Shown piece by piece: positions 42,947 to 52,376 of a stretch of DNA of 64,000 nt. This stretch comes from Fictibacillus barbaricus (GTDB lineage: Bacteria; Bacillota; Bacilli; Bacillales; Fictibacillaceae): NCBI RefSeq assembly GCF_014635025.1, contig NZ_BMCE01000001.1:62001-126000 (forward strand). The letters are read 5' to 3'. Every line of letters starts with the position of its first letter. Positions within the stretch are counted from its first letter, which is position 1. Below the pieces are notes generated by a model, which was given only the letters and a program-made list of their open reading frames with translations, was not told the origin of the DNA and ran no database searches. A program made the position numbers and the translations under genes.

Positions 42947-43413
42947 TCACGGGTAAGCCTGTTCTTGTCCTTCTGGGTCAGGTAATCGGTTATGTATCTC
43001 TTAGCGCCTCCTAAAAGACCTTCAGGAAGCTGATCTGATGCAAAGTAACGAAAGTCGTACGATTCATTTTGATCGATTAAGAGTTCACCATGAATTGAAC
43101 TAGCTGTATAAACCGCTGTAACAGCGTAAAGATCATCACCATTTGGAGTCTGCAGATAATGGTCTTTTCCCGAATAAACGTGAAGCTGCGTTAGACCGTC
43201 AATATCAAGTCCCGTTTCTTCTTTTACCTCACGGACAGCGTCTCTTCAAAGCTTTCACCTAGCTCCATCAAACAAGCCGGGCAGCCCCCAACCGCCATCT
43301 TTACGATGCTGTAGAAGTATTTCATTCTTATCATTAACCATAATAACGACTGAGCCTGGTAAAATGAGTGGTGCACTTCCTACATGTTTCCGAAGATCTT
43401 CATAATAAGCCAT
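42898..43413 (-). pseudogene. Nudix hydrolase pseudogene (two compensating frameshifts)
   Basis: With GGAG upstream, ATG 43413 opens MAYYEDLRKHVGSAPLILPG, then LLQHRKDGGWGLPG. There an extra base shifts the frame (premature stop at GAR). The Nudix box continues in the next frame as MELGESFEET; a missing base then restores VREVKEETGLDIDGL and the tail to ITDYLTQ and beyond. All Nudix-box residues (GES, E, REVKEET) would be intact if both indels were reversed. It is either a young pseudogene or an assembly/sequencing error. Confidence 0.85.
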
Positions 43414-43510
43414 CAAATCCGCTCCTCTCTAACCAACATTTTACAGAATACATGTAAAAAATTCATCTAAAAGTGGAACACTGAATAAAAAGATTGAGGG
43501 GAGTTTTGGA

Positions 43511-44476
43511 ATGGAAGCCTTTGCTAGACCCCGGGTGGTTGTGAGTAAATGTCTCGAATTTGACGCATGCCGATATAATGGTGATGTGATTTATAATGAT
43601 GTCATCAAAAAGTTAATGAACTATGTAGACTTTGTTCCTGTCTGCCCTGAAGTAGAGATTGGACTCGGAACACCAAGAGAAACGATCCGAATTGTAAAAA
43701 GGGGTGAAGAGCACTTACTTCTTCAGCCTTCCACACAACGAGATGTAACCCATGAGATGAGATTGTTTTCAGAGGGCTATCTATCAGGGGTAATTGATAC
43801 AGATGGATTTATTTTAAAAACACGCTCTCCATCATGCGGATTAAAAGAAGTAAAAGTATATGCTTCAACAGAAAAAGGGCCAGCAATTGGGCATTCCAGT
43901 GGCTTATTTGGCGGAAAAGTAGCAGAACGATTTTCACATTTAGCCATTGAAGAGGAAGGACGTTTAAATAACTTTACGATTCGAGATCGGTTTTATACGA
44001 AGCTCTTTACACTCGCTTCTTTCCGCAAGGTACTCCCTATAGGGCTGCAAGCCATTAAAGATTTTCATAGCAAGAATCAATTTCTCTTCATGGCCTACAG
44101 CAATCCTACATTAAAAGTTATGAACCGGATCTTAAAAAATGAAGATGTAAACGGAGAAGAAAAGACCATCCAGCTGTATGCCAAAATGGTGCACAAACTA
44201 TTTAACCGAGCTGCACGAAATGACTCGAAACGAAAAGTGGCATACGAGATCTTTAAACGGTTTGAACCCCATTTATCTCAAGGTGAAGCTGCATTTTTTG
44301 ACGAGCTTCTTCAAAAGTATGCAAATAAAAAAGAACCTTTCTCGAGTATCGCGACTATCCTCAAGTCTCATGCGATCCGGTTTAAAGACAGTGAAGTTCT
44401 CAGACAAACGTTCTTTGCCCCATACCCTGAGATTTTGCTGGAGATCTCGGATTCAGGAAAAGGACGAGATTACTAG
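43511..44476 (+). CDS. DUF523 + DUF1722 protein
   Basis: 321 residues. The N-terminal DUF523 part (about 1-150) has RPRVVVSKCLEFDACRYNG, VPVCPEVEIGLGTPRETI and LKTRSPSCGLKEV, with conserved Cys that might bind metal or a cluster. The C-terminal DUF1722 part (about 180-300) is helical (YTKLFTLASFRKVLPIGLQA). The pair occurs as one protein in many bacteria (YbgA-like); a link to DNA repair by photolyase neighbourhood exists elsewhere, but not here. TTGAGGGGAG precedes the ATG. Confidence 0.88.
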   Translation: MEAFARPRVVVSKCLEFDACRYNGDVIYNDVIKKLMNYVDFVPVCPEVEIGLGTPRETIRIVKRGEEHLLLQPSTQRDVTHEMRLFSEGYLSGVIDTDGFILKTRSPSCGLKEVKVYASTEKGPAIGHSSGLFGGKVAERFSHLAIEEEGRLNNFTIRDRFYTKLFTLASFRKVLPIGLQAIKDFHSKNQFLFMAYSNPTLKVMNRILKNEDVNGEEKTIQLYAKMVHKLFNRAARNDSKRKVAYEIFKRFEPHLSQGEAAFFDELLQKYANKKEPFSSIATILKSHAIRFKDSEVLRQTFFAPYPEILLEISDSGKGRDY

Positions 44477-45397
44477 AACAAGCCCATAAAGAGCAGGAAT
44501 AGTAAGGAATGAAAGTATGGTGCTTAAAGCTACACCTGCAGCTGCGAATGATGCATCTTCATTATAGGTTTGAGCATACATCGAGATCGTGGGAGCTGAA
44601 GGCATCCCCGCAGTTAGAATGGCAGCAGCGAAAAGTTGAAAAGGCAGCGGGAACAAAGCAAAAGGAAATAATAAAAATGGAAATAGAAGGAGTTTATAGA
44701 AGCTAGCTAGCCATAAATGTTTATTCATTAAATAGCCTTCTAGTTTGTCAGAAGACATGCTGCCTAATAGAACGCCGATTAATAGCATGGAAAGAGGTAC
44801 AGTAGGTTTTCCTGTCAACTCGAGTGTATTAGAAACAACAATTGGAAGGGTTCCAGGCAGAATCATCAGAACAAAGCCAGCTAATGTAGAAGTTACGCCT
44901 GGATTAATGAAGACCCTGTGCCATTGGACAATTTCAGAGTTCCTGGCAAAGAGGTAGATCGCATAGGTCCAAATGAACAATAAATATACAAAGTTAAAAA
45001 GAGTGACGAAGAATACACCCTCTTTTCCAAATAATAAAAAGCTGACAGCGATGCCTAGAAAGCCTTGATTTCCAAAGATCATGATGCCTTCTAAGGCATT
45101 TTTCTGTTCTTTTTCAGGTCTTAATTGCTTTACTGTCCACCATGAGATGATAGATGAAGCAGTCAATACAAAAACGGACATAAGTGAAAGCCAGGCAAAC
45201 TGTTTTACATTTTCAACTGAAAAAGGGACATCCATTCCGTATAGAATAAGAGCAGGAAGCGTCACGTTTAAAATGATGGCTGTAAGTATCTTCTCACTTC
45301 CTTGCGGCAAGACCTCTTTCTTTCGAAGTATATATCCTAAGAACGCAATGCTGTACAATAATGATAATTCGAGAATAAAAGGAACAAAGTCCGTCAT
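44453..45397 (-). CDS. AEC family transporter
   Basis: 314 residues with ten hydrophobic segments in a 5+5 pattern. ILNVTLPALILYGMDV after the first segment and VLLGSMSSDKL in the middle, then AAILTAGMPSAPTISMYAQ near the end, are typical of the auxin-efflux-carrier family, which exports malate, amino acids or other organic anions. The 3' end overlaps the convergent DUF523 gene by 24 bp. GGAGGGATG precedes the start codon. Confidence 0.88.
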   Translation of the reverse strand: MTDFVPFILELSLLYSIAFLGYILRKKEVLPQGSEKILTAIILNVTLPALILYGMDVPFSVENVKQFAWLSLMSVFVLTASSIISWWTVKQLRPEKEQKNALEGIMIFGNQGFLGIAVSFLLFGKEGVFFVTLFNFVYLLFIWTYAIYLFARNSEIVQWHRVFINPGVTSTLAGFVLMILPGTLPIVVSNTLELTGKPTVPLSMLLIGVLLGSMSSDKLEGYLMNKHLWLASFYKLLLFPFLLFPFALFPLPFQLFAAAILTAGMPSAPTISMYAQTYNEDASFAAAGVALSTILSFLTIPALYGLVLVISSFS

Positions 45398-45487
45398 TCA
45401 TCATCCCTCCTAATTATTACAAGGGTATGGGTTTATAGTAAAATAGGTGATAATGGTTTTCTTGTTCAAAAAGGGAGATGGTTTGGC

Positions 45488-45985
45488 ATGTTGATCGCGA
45501 AAGGGGAAACTTTATTTAGGCAAGGAGAAGAAGGGCCTTTATATAAGCTGGAAAAAGGGTTATTAAAGGTTGTTCGTGTTCATGAAGATGGAAGTCAATT
45601 CCTGCTGAATTTAATCGTCCCTGGTGAGGTCATTCCGCATCACTCCTTAACAAGCCAGAAAGAGTATAATGGCACAGCGATTGCGCTTTTGCCTTGTGAG
45701 GTCACACTGATTAATCCAAACCAGTGGTACCAGTCATTGGAAGAGGATCCGTTAAAATATAAAGAAGTAGCTCTCCTTTTAGAGACAAAATTAAGGATGA
45801 TGCAGCAAAGGATCAACCAATTGTCCACGCTGACACCAGAAGGGAAGATTATAAAGCTACAAAAATGGTTTGCTCTATACTTTCCGGAGATCGCGGTTGA
45901 AAAAGTGCTTACTCAAGAAGAGATAGGACAGTTTGTCGGACTCAGAAGAGAAACGGTAAACCGGGTTTTGAAGAAACTCAGATAA
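45488..45985 (+). CDS. Crp/Fnr family transcription regulator
   Basis: 165 residues, short for the family since the N-terminus starts within the cyclic-nucleotide-binding fold (LFRQGEEGPLYKLEKGLLKV). The C-terminal helix-turn-helix reads LTQEEIGQFVGLRRETVNRVLKKL (written here in part), the Crp/Fnr recognition helix with RRETV. No Cys cluster of Fnr is present, so an oxygen-sensing cluster is unlikely. It is divergent from the AEC transporter, which may be its target. AAGGGAGATGG precedes the ATG. Confidence 0.88.
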   Translation: MLIAKGETLFRQGEEGPLYKLEKGLLKVVRVHEDGSQFLLNLIVPGEVIPHHSLTSQKEYNGTAIALLPCEVTLINPNQWYQSLEEDPLKYKEVALLLETKLRMMQQRINQLSTLTPEGKIIKLQKWFALYFPEIAVEKVLTQEEIGQFVGLRRETVNRVLKKLR

Positions 45986-46073
45986 TGTCAAAAAATTTAT
46001 ATATAAAAATGAACGTAAGATTTTTGCTCCTTTAACAAAAGATACATGTATAAATCAAAAAGGAGTGAAAACG

Positions 46074-46577
46074 ATGAAGAAATTAATGCCTCTTGCCCTT
46101 GCTTTCTCGGTTTTAACGAGTGGTGTGGTAACCGTGTCTGCCGCACAGGCAGAGAACGTACAAACTGTAAAAGAGAAAAAGGGATACCGCCATTTTAGAA
46201 ATATGGAAATTTTTGAAGATCAGGTTCATAGGGCAAATGCTCTAAAGGTTGAACAGCTGGAGATTCAAAAGCAAATTGTTCAGCAAAAAGATAAACTTTT
46301 CGATATTCATGTAAAAGCGACCGAAAATGAAAAGCAAGAGAATAGAGATGAAAAGAAAGTTAACTGGCAGAGTATGAAAAAGATACATCAAGAATTAAGG
46401 GCTTTACATAAAGAAGCTCATGAAACAAAAAAATCTATGCATGAAGCCATGAAAGCTGATAATGAAAAGCTGGCTTTAGAAAAAATGAATCAGTGGTTGA
46501 GTATAAACGAAAAGATTAACAGCAAACTCGTAGAGAAATCTGCTAAGTTAGATGAGATCTTAGCGCAATATAAGTAA
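46074..46577 (+). CDS. Secreted coiled-coil protein of unknown function
   Basis: 167 residues from ATG 46074, which has AAAGGAGTG upstream. A signal peptide (MKKLMPLALAFSVLTSGVVT, cleavage probably after AAQA) is followed by an almost fully helical, very charged mature part (KVEQLEIQKQIVQQKDKL, HQELRALHKEAHETKKSM). The general look is that of Spy/CpxP-like or small surface coiled-coil proteins, but the LTxxQ motif is missing. It is monocistronic. Confidence 0.75.
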   Translation: MKKLMPLALAFSVLTSGVVTVSAAQAENVQTVKEKKGYRHFRNMEIFEDQVHRANALKVEQLEIQKQIVQQKDKLFDIHVKATENEKQENRDEKKVNWQSMKKIHQELRALHKEAHETKKSMHEAMKADNEKLALEKMNQWLSINEKINSKLVEKSAKLDEILAQYK

Positions 46578-46582
46578 TAAAA

Positions 46583-46620
46583 AAGTGTTGAAGCGGACCT
46601 GCGCCTCAACACTTCTTTTT
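46583..46620. terminator. Bidirectional terminator
   Basis: AAGTGTTGA/TCAACACTT (46583-46591, 46606-46614) with T on one side and A on the other, between two convergent genes. Confidence 0.8.
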
Positions 46621-47451
46621 TTATTCTGCTTTATGCAATGGTGCGTAATCTGGATAATCTGTAATGATGCCATCTACACCTGCGTCTAACAAAGGCTGAA
46701 CCTCTTGTTCATTTCGAACTGTCCAAGCCATGATTCCCATGTTGCGCTCATGTACTTCATCCACTACAGAAGAGTTCACAAGCAAGCGGCTTGGGTTAAC
46801 ATACTCCGCATATGTAGAAAATTCACTTAATTTTGCTTCGCTTAGATCTGTTGCACGAGAAGTAAGAACACCTACTGGTACTTCAGGTAAAAGCTTATCC
46901 ATTCTTTGCATTGAATCAAATTCGAACGATTGGATAATAATCTTTTCATGTGCAGGAAGGTGCATATTGCGTTCTTTTAGGGCAGATGCTACTTTTTCTT
47001 CTATACCAGGATAGTAATAGGTTGCCTTTAACTCAATTAGAATACCTGTCTTCCCGCGGAATTCATCTAACACTTCTTCAAATGTTGGAACTTTTTCTCC
47101 AGCAAATTCTTCGCCGAAGTAGCTGCCAGCATCGAGTTGACGAATTTGTTCAAGTGTATGATCTTTTATATATCCTGTACCGTCCGTTGTTCGATCCAAC
47201 GTTACATCATGAATAACAACGAGTTCACCGTCTTTGGTTTGCTGTACATCAATCTCAATATAATCTGCTTTCATATCAACGCCTTTTTGAAAAGCTGCCA
47301 TTGTATTTTCGGGTGCATATCCTGAAGCACCGCGATGAGCAACTGTTTGAACTTGGTCTGATGGCTCATATGCAAAAGTTTCAGTAGTGAAAAATGAACC
47401 TAAGATCCCCATGGAAAGTATTGATGCAACTGCTGTTTTTCTAACGTTCAT
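46621..47451 (-). CDS. Secreted glycerophosphodiester phosphodiesterase
   Basis: 276 residues from ATG 47451, chosen since AAAGGGG lies nine bases upstream; the frame is open further but those starts touch the ribosome site. A signal peptide (MNVRKTAVASILSMGILGSF, cleavage near TFA-YE) precedes the GDPD barrel: TVAHRGASGYAPENTMAAF, YIEIDVQQTKDGELVVIHD (metal Glu-Asp and His) and the later ELKATYY (Glu). It splits glycerophosphodiesters, including teichoic-acid pieces, outside the cell (GlpQ-like). Confidence 0.92.
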   Translation of the reverse strand: MNVRKTAVASILSMGILGSFFTTETFAYEPSDQVQTVAHRGASGYAPENTMAAFQKGVDMKADYIEIDVQQTKDGELVVIHDVTLDRTTDGTGYIKDHTLEQIRQLDAGSYFGEEFAGEKVPTFEEVLDEFRGKTGILIELKATYYYPGIEEKVASALKERNMHLPAHEKIIIQSFEFDSMQRMDKLLPEVPVGVLTSRATDLSEAKLSEFSTYAEYVNPSRLLVNSSVVDEVHERNMGIMAWTVRNEQEVQPLLDAGVDGIITDYPDYAPLHKAE

Positions 47452-47689
47452 GTCATCCATCCCCTTTGATTGTTTGATGTTCCTCCTGCTTGCCTCATGC
47501 AATAAGCAGGATTAACAACCACAATGCTATCAAATGAAAGCTTGGAAAGAATGGTCAGATGTACCTTAGTATTTTAAAGAAAAAGAGGTCGAAGTAAGGA
47601 GAAATTTTAATAAAACAGCTCTTTGTAAAGAGAGCATGAACGATATATGTTTCGTGTTAAGATTACAGAGAAAGAAAGGAGGAAAGGAC

Positions 47690-48667
47690 ATGATCGTTGA
47701 TGAAATTTATGGTGAATTTGAACTGGAACCTGTACTGCAGGACTTAATACATTCTAGTCCCGTACAGAGGTTAAAAGGAATCCACCAAGGAGGGGCATCC
47801 TATTTAGTTAACAGAGCATGGAATGTGACCCGTTTTGAGCATTCTGTTGGAGTTATGCTTTTAATTCGTAGATTAAAGGGTTCTGTAGAAGAACAGATCG
47901 CAGGCCTCCTTCATGATGTTTCGCATACTGCGTTTTCCCATGTCATTGATTTTGTGTTAGATAAGGAATCAGAGGACTTTCATGAAGAGATTTTTGAAGA
48001 AACGTTAGTAAACTCTGAGATTCCCTCCCTATTAGAGAGCTATGGATATTCTATTGAACAAGTAATAAAAGGAAACTATCCGCTCTTGGAACAACCGCTT
48101 CCTCTTTTGTGCGCTGACCGAGTAGATTATACGCTTAGAGATCTATATCGATACGGCTACATTACAAGAGATGAGGTGGATTCTTTTGTAAGCAGTCTCT
48201 GTGTAGTGAACGACGTTATCTGCATAGAAGGAATGAAACAGGCTGAGTGGTTTGTGAAGTCTTATTATAAAGAAGTACAAGATTTTTTTATGGATCCCTT
48301 AAATGTTTACGGATATGACAGACTAATCCAATTATTAAGGGAAGCTCTCTATCTACAAGTGATAACAAAAGAAGATTTCTTGTTGCAAGATGAAGAAGTC
48401 TTAGCGAAGGTAAGAACTTCTGAATCTCCAGAGCTTTTGAAACGATATCTAGAGATTACATCAACTGTAGTTCTTCAAGAAAATGATAAGGACTACGATA
48501 TTCATCTAAAAGGGAAGCCCAGATTGATTGACCCAACGGTAATTGTGAAGGGTCAACCATATGTTTCATCCGAAATTTCTAATGCGATTAATGAGATGAA
48601 TACTAGGGCTGAACATAGAGCGAGAAAAGGAAGCTACATAAAAGTAAAACAAAAAACCAGGCTTTAA
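47690..48667 (+). CDS. HD-domain phosphohydrolase
   Basis: 325 residues from ATG 47690, which has AGGAGG seven bases upstream. The HD domain is visible: TRFEHSVGVMLLIRR (His), AGLLHDVSHTAFSHV (HD pair) and CADRVDYTLRDLY (distal Asp). This is the dNTPase/YdhJ-like HD group acting on nucleotides; the substrate is unknown. The stop overlaps the stop of the convergent transporter, with a hairpin across both. Confidence 0.88.
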   Translation: MIVDEIYGEFELEPVLQDLIHSSPVQRLKGIHQGGASYLVNRAWNVTRFEHSVGVMLLIRRLKGSVEEQIAGLLHDVSHTAFSHVIDFVLDKESEDFHEEIFEETLVNSEIPSLLESYGYSIEQVIKGNYPLLEQPLPLLCADRVDYTLRDLYRYGYITRDEVDSFVSSLCVVNDVICIEGMKQAEWFVKSYYKEVQDFFMDPLNVYGYDRLIQLLREALYLQVITKEDFLLQDEEVLAKVRTSESPELLKRYLEITSTVVLQENDKDYDIHLKGKPRLIDPTVIVKGQPYVSSEISNAINEMNTRAEHRARKGSYIKVKQKTRL

Positions 48668-48680
48668 ACGCCTGGTTTTT
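48652..48680. terminator. Bidirectional terminator across two overlapping stop codons
   Basis: An 11-bp perfect stem AAAAACCAGGC/GCCTGGTTTTT (48652-48662, 48670-48680) covers the last codons of both convergent genes, whose stops overlap by four bases. Confidence 0.9.
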
Positions 48681-49365
48681 GAGCTTCTTCTGGATGTTTG
48701 AAGTTTCGTGCAATATAAATAAATGGTGTAGATGCTGCTGATACTACAAACTTTATCACGTATGTCGTGAAGAAGATCTGAATCCAAACGTCCCACGAAT
48801 AGACACCAGCGAATGCGATCGTACAAAAGATCAATGTATCGATAAGCTGGCTGACCATCGTGCTTCCGTTGTTACGGATCCAAAGTTGATCAGGACGTGA
48901 GAATTTTCTCTTTATCGCTGCAAAAAGCTTAACGTCAAGATACTGACTGATCAGGTAGGCTGTTAGGCTGCCAAGCGCTAAACGCGGCATTAAGCCGAAA
49001 AGTGCTTCAAGGTGTGGTTGTGCAAAGTCACTTTCATGGGGTTCAAACACAAGCACCAACTGCATGATGATCGTTGTCATAATCAAAGTGAAAAATCCAA
49101 ACCAGACCGCTCTTTTGGCATCTTTTTCGCCGTACTTTTCATTTATTAAGTCTGTCGCTAAATAAATCGTACCGTAGATCACGTTACCAAGCGTCATAAC
49201 AAGACCGAACATCTCAATCGTTTTGACCACTTGTAAATTAGCTAGGATCGTAGCTGCGGCAATCCAGGCAAATAAGCCTGTTTTCCCAAACCATTTATAG
49301 CAGAGCAGAAAGAGAATAAAGTTAACGAGTGCAAAGCCTACACCAAAATAAAAATTAAACATCAT
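48664..49365 (-). CDS. Queuosine precursor transporter (YhhQ/YpdP family)
   Basis: 233 residues from ATG 49365 with AGGAGG four bases upstream inside a preQ1 riboswitch. Six or seven hydrophobic segments; YLATDLINEKYGEKDAKRAV is the signature of the VUT/YhhQ family, which takes up preQ0 or preQ1. GSTMVSQLIDTLIFCTIAF is the second conserved part. The riboswitch in front supports preQ1 as substrate. An in-frame extension upstream would run through the riboswitch and is rejected. Confidence 0.93.
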   Translation of the reverse strand: MMFNFYFGVGFALVNFILFLLCYKWFGKTGLFAWIAAATILANLQVVKTIEMFGLVMTLGNVIYGTIYLATDLINEKYGEKDAKRAVWFGFFTLIMTTIIMQLVLVFEPHESDFAQPHLEALFGLMPRLALGSLTAYLISQYLDVKLFAAIKRKFSRPDQLWIRNNGSTMVSQLIDTLIFCTIAFAGVYSWDVWIQIFFTTYVIKFVVSAASTPFIYIARNFKHPEEAQKPGV

Positions 49366-49369
49366 AAAT

Positions 49370-49407
49370 CCTCCTAGTTTTGATAACGCGGGAGTTTTCG
49401 AACCGCG
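49370..49407 (-). promoter_or_regulatory. PreQ1-I riboswitch
   Basis: Reading the minus strand: stem arm CGCGG, loop TTCGAAAACTCC, stem arm CGCG, then TATCAAAACTAGGAGG. This is the class I preQ1 aptamer layout (short P1, loop with CTCC, A-rich tail containing the ribosome site that folds back as an H-type pseudoknot). Because the tail includes AGGAGG of the transporter, it would act on translation. The downstream gene being a YhhQ transporter makes the call coherent. Confidence 0.8.
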
Positions 49408-49433
49408 AACCACTATAAATTCAACAATTCCCC

Positions 49434-49462
49434 ATTATAAGTCAGTTTTTGTAATTTATCAA
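49434..49462 (-). promoter_or_regulatory. Sigma-A promoter of the riboswitch-transporter unit
   Basis: On the minus strand TTGATA (49462-49457) and a perfect TATAAT (49439-49434) are 17 bp apart, ending about 27 bp before the aptamer. Confidence 0.85.
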
Positions 49463-49704
49463 TTACTGGCTTTTAATTATATGAATCATGCACCGATTAC
49501 TTTCTCTTTATTTGTGATTATTCATTGAGGGGAGCAGGAAAGGAAATACTGTCTATATATAATAAAGCCCAATAAAAATGATAAAGTAAATGTTCAAAGT
49601 ATGTCATCTGAGGAATTCATAAAGGAATATTTGGGTAGGAAGAGGTTCTTTAATGGCTCAGGAATGCAACTTCTCTATATTTCGACAAAAATTTCCCGGA
49701 AAAT
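49463..49704. other. Gene-free stretch between promoter and ald terminator
   Basis: About 240 bp, AT-rich. A short frame at 49601-49711 (MSSEEFIKEYLGRKRFFNGS...) has no ribosome site and is not supported. Nothing else was seen. Confidence 0.5.
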
Positions 49705-49736
49705 AACGTAAAAAACCCCCCTTTTTATAAGGGAGG
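49705..49736 (-). terminator. Terminator of ald
   Basis: On the minus strand CCTCCCTT/AAGGGGGG (49736-49729, 49723-49716; one G-T pair) is followed by six T. Confidence 0.85.
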
Positions 49737-49752
49737 CTTTCATTGTTTTCAT

Positions 49753-50883
49753 TTATACAGTTTGAACTGCTTTTTCCAATGCAGCTTCTGGTGTTACGAA
49801 TTCATACCCAAGGTCAGCTGCAACTGCTTCGTATGTTACGAATCCGCCAGCTGTGTTTAGACCAGCTTTTAGAGATGCGTTATCAGCGATTGCTTTTTGA
49901 GCACCTTTGTTTGCAATTTGAAGTGCATAAGGAACTGTTACGTTAGTAAGTGCGATCGTAGAAGTACGAGGCACTGCACCAGGCATGTTAGCTACTGCAT
50001 AGTGAACAACACCGTGCTTGTCATACGTTGGGTTGTCATGTGTAGTAATGCGGTCAACCGTTTCAAAGATTCCGCCTTGATCAATTGCAACGTCAACAAT
50101 AACAGAGCCTGGAGTCATAGATTTGATCATTTCTTCTGTTACCAATTTAGGCGCTTTAGCTCCTGGAATTAAAACAGCTCCGATTACTAGGTCAGATTCA
50201 GCAACAGCTTGTGCGATGTTTAATGGGTTAGACATTAATGTTTGGATGCTGTTTCCGAAGATATCGTCTAACTGGCGAAGACGGTCTGGGCTAAGGTCGA
50301 TGATTGTTACATCTGCTCCAAGTCCGATCGCAACTTTTGCTGCATTTGTACCTACTACACCGCCACCGATAATTGTTACTTTACCACGACGTACACCTGG
50401 TACGCCTGCAAGAAGAATCCCTTTTCCGCCTTTTGGCTTCTCAAGGAACTGAGCACCGATTTGTGCAGACATGCGCCCTGCTACTTCACTCATTGGTGTT
50501 AATAGAGGGAGTGTACGGTTAAATTCAACTGTTTCATATGCGATCGCTGTAACGCCGCTTTCAGTTAATGCTTTTGCCAATGCCGGCTCAGCTGCTAAGT
50601 GCAAGTAAGTGAAAAGAATAAGGTCTGAACGGAAGTGTTTGTACTCAGACTCAAGAGGTTCTTTAACCTTCATAACCATTTCTGCTGCCCAAGCGTCTTT
50701 CGCTTCTGCAACGATCTCTGCGCCTGCTGCTGCATAATCTTCGTTTGTAAATCCGCTTCCCACACCTGCATTGTTCTCTACAAGAACTTTGTGGCCTGCT
50801 GCTGTTAATGTAATAACACCTGATGGCGTAATCGCTACACGGTTTTCATTATTTTTAATTTCTGCTGGAACTCCAATAATCAT
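49753..50883 (-). CDS. ald: Alanine dehydrogenase
   Basis: 376 residues, exact family length. Signatures: [20 protein letters not shown], the catalytic Lys/His region [16 protein letters not shown], the NAD Rossmann motif [20 protein letters not shown] and [11 protein letters not shown]. It catalyses L-alanine plus NAD to pyruvate, NADH and ammonia, important for alanine use and sporulation. AGGAGGTTTCACAA precedes the ATG. The PucR-type regulator gene lies directly upstream on the same strand. Confidence 0.97.
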   Translation of the reverse strand: MIIGVPAEIKNNENRVAITPSGVITLTAAGHKVLVENNAGVGSGFTNEDYAAAGAEIVAEAKDAWAAEMVMKVKEPLESEYKHFRSDLILFTYLHLAAEPALAKALTESGVTAIAYETVEFNRTLPLLTPMSEVAGRMSAQIGAQFLEKPKGGKGILLAGVPGVRRGKVTIIGGGVVGTNAAKVAIGLGADVTIIDLSPDRLRQLDDIFGNSIQTLMSNPLNIAQAVAESDLVIGAVLIPGAKAPKLVTEEMIKSMTPGSVIVDVAIDQGGIFETVDRITTHDNPTYDKHGVVHYAVANMPGAVPRTSTIALTNVTVPYALQIANKGAQKAIADNASLKAGLNTAGGFVTYEAVAADLGYEFVTPEAALEKAVQTV

Positions 50884-51008
50884 TTGTGAAACCTCCTATA
50901 TAAGTGAACTCAATGAGTGCGTTTTCAATTGTGATTTCAGTATAGTTCGGAGGTAATCGCATTGCATTGTTAGGAAACTAGAAAATGAAAAAAAGCATTT
51001 GTGAAAGT

Positions 51009-52256
51009 TCACAAACGCTCCTGCTTAAATAGCCTGTTCATTTTAAAATCAAGGTAGATCATGATCTTCTGATGAGGGCTCTTCAGATCAACATTCGTAA
51101 TCTCGCCGATACGCTTTAACCGGTAAAGCAAGGTATTCATATGGATATGAAGGGTATCTGAAGCTTTATTTAAGTTTTCATCCAATGTTAGATAAGTCTC
51201 AAGCGTATGATAGAGCTCTGTTTTGTGAAGGCGGTCATATTCCTGAAGGGTACGAATCATCTCGTTATGATAACTCTGTTTTTGTTGTTTTTCATAAATA
51301 GCATCTAAGAATTGGTAGATGCCAAGCTCGTGGTATCCGTTTAAGGATAATGTTTCTCCGCCAAGTCTCTCTTGAACAGCTATAACACTTGTTGCTTCTT
51401 TATAACTCTTTTCAACCTGTGAGAAGGAGGAAACCAGGCTGCCGTATGCCGCTTTTATATCTGACACAGAGAAACGCTCCTTCATATGTGTAAAAAAGGA
51501 CTCTACAAAGGATTTTGCCAATTCTAAAGGCGGCTCTTTTCCAACAGGTGAAGCGAGCAGAAGCATCTGGTTCGCATCTGCTGCCGACAAGAGTACATTA
51601 ATCTTTTGGTTTACCGCCGCCAAGTATAGAATGTCTTTTTCAAGTGCTGGTGTGATCTCGTCTTCAAGCTGCAAAATAAAAACGGCAGCCGGCAGGATAG
51701 GCAGTATGTTCAGTTCATGCAGCTTCTCAAGTATCTGTTCTTCCTGAGGAAGATTTCCGGTAAGCATCTTCCAAAAAAGTTCTTGCCGGTTTTCTTCTTT
51801 CTTTTTTGTACCGATCTGCATTTGGAGAAGTTGGCTCTTGGCAGATGCCGCTGCAAGCTTCAATAACTGCATATCATCTGCGTTTAATTGTTTCTGTACT
51901 TCCAAAACCCAAATATATCCGAGGACTTCATTGTTTTTTCTGATCGATACAGCCACACGGTCACCGAGTCCTACTTTTTGAATAGAACTTACCCGAACGG
52001 GGTCATCACTTTCTTGCAATCTAGGTATTACGCCATCTTTCCAAAGGCTGTTTACCACTTTTTCAGGTACACGACGCCCAATGATGGTTGCGATGCGCGC
52101 TGGATCTGTGCCGTCCTCATGTGTACTGTATGCCAGGAGACGGTGGTTCTGATCTTCTATTGTTACAGGACAAGACAAGACATCACTAATCTTGTCTGCT
52201 AAATTTTCAAGACTGCCGAATGTACCTTTAAAAGGATCAGATTGATAGTTCTTCAT
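51009..52256 (-). CDS. adeR: PucR-family regulator, AdeR type
   Basis: 415 residues. An N-terminal GAF-like sensor region (about 25-140, SCPVTIEDQNHRLLAYSTHE) is followed by a GGDEF-like CdaR domain and the C-terminal PucR helix-turn-helix (TLETYLTLDENLNKASDTLH, then IHMNTLLYRLKRIGEIT). In B. subtilis the neighbour of ald, AdeR, activates ald in response to alanine; the same arrangement here supports the name. It starts at ATG with GGGAGACAAAAT upstream. Confidence 0.88.
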   Translation of the reverse strand: MKNYQSDPFKGTFGSLENLADKISDVLSCPVTIEDQNHRLLAYSTHEDGTDPARIATIIGRRVPEKVVNSLWKDGVIPRLQESDDPVRVSSIQKVGLGDRVAVSIRKNNEVLGYIWVLEVQKQLNADDMQLLKLAAASAKSQLLQMQIGTKKKEENRQELFWKMLTGNLPQEEQILEKLHELNILPILPAAVFILQLEDEITPALEKDILYLAAVNQKINVLLSAADANQMLLLASPVGKEPPLELAKSFVESFFTHMKERFSVSDIKAAYGSLVSSFSQVEKSYKEATSVIAVQERLGGETLSLNGYHELGIYQFLDAIYEKQQKQSYHNEMIRTLQEYDRLHKTELYHTLETYLTLDENLNKASDTLHIHMNTLLYRLKRIGEITNVDLKSPHQKIMIYLDFKMNRLFKQERL

Positions 52257-52376
52257 ATTTTGTCTCCCGCCATTAGTTTCTCTGCTTATATTCTACCGAA
52301 AAAGGGAAGGGGATTACAGGAGAAAAGAGTTTCTGTGTAGAAATGGTAATACAGTAAATCGATAGGAGGCATGAAG

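Noticed and set aside
49601-49711. Possible 36-residue gene (MSSEEFIKEYLGRKRF...)
   Set aside because: No ribosome site, no family and low complexity around; kept as unsupported.
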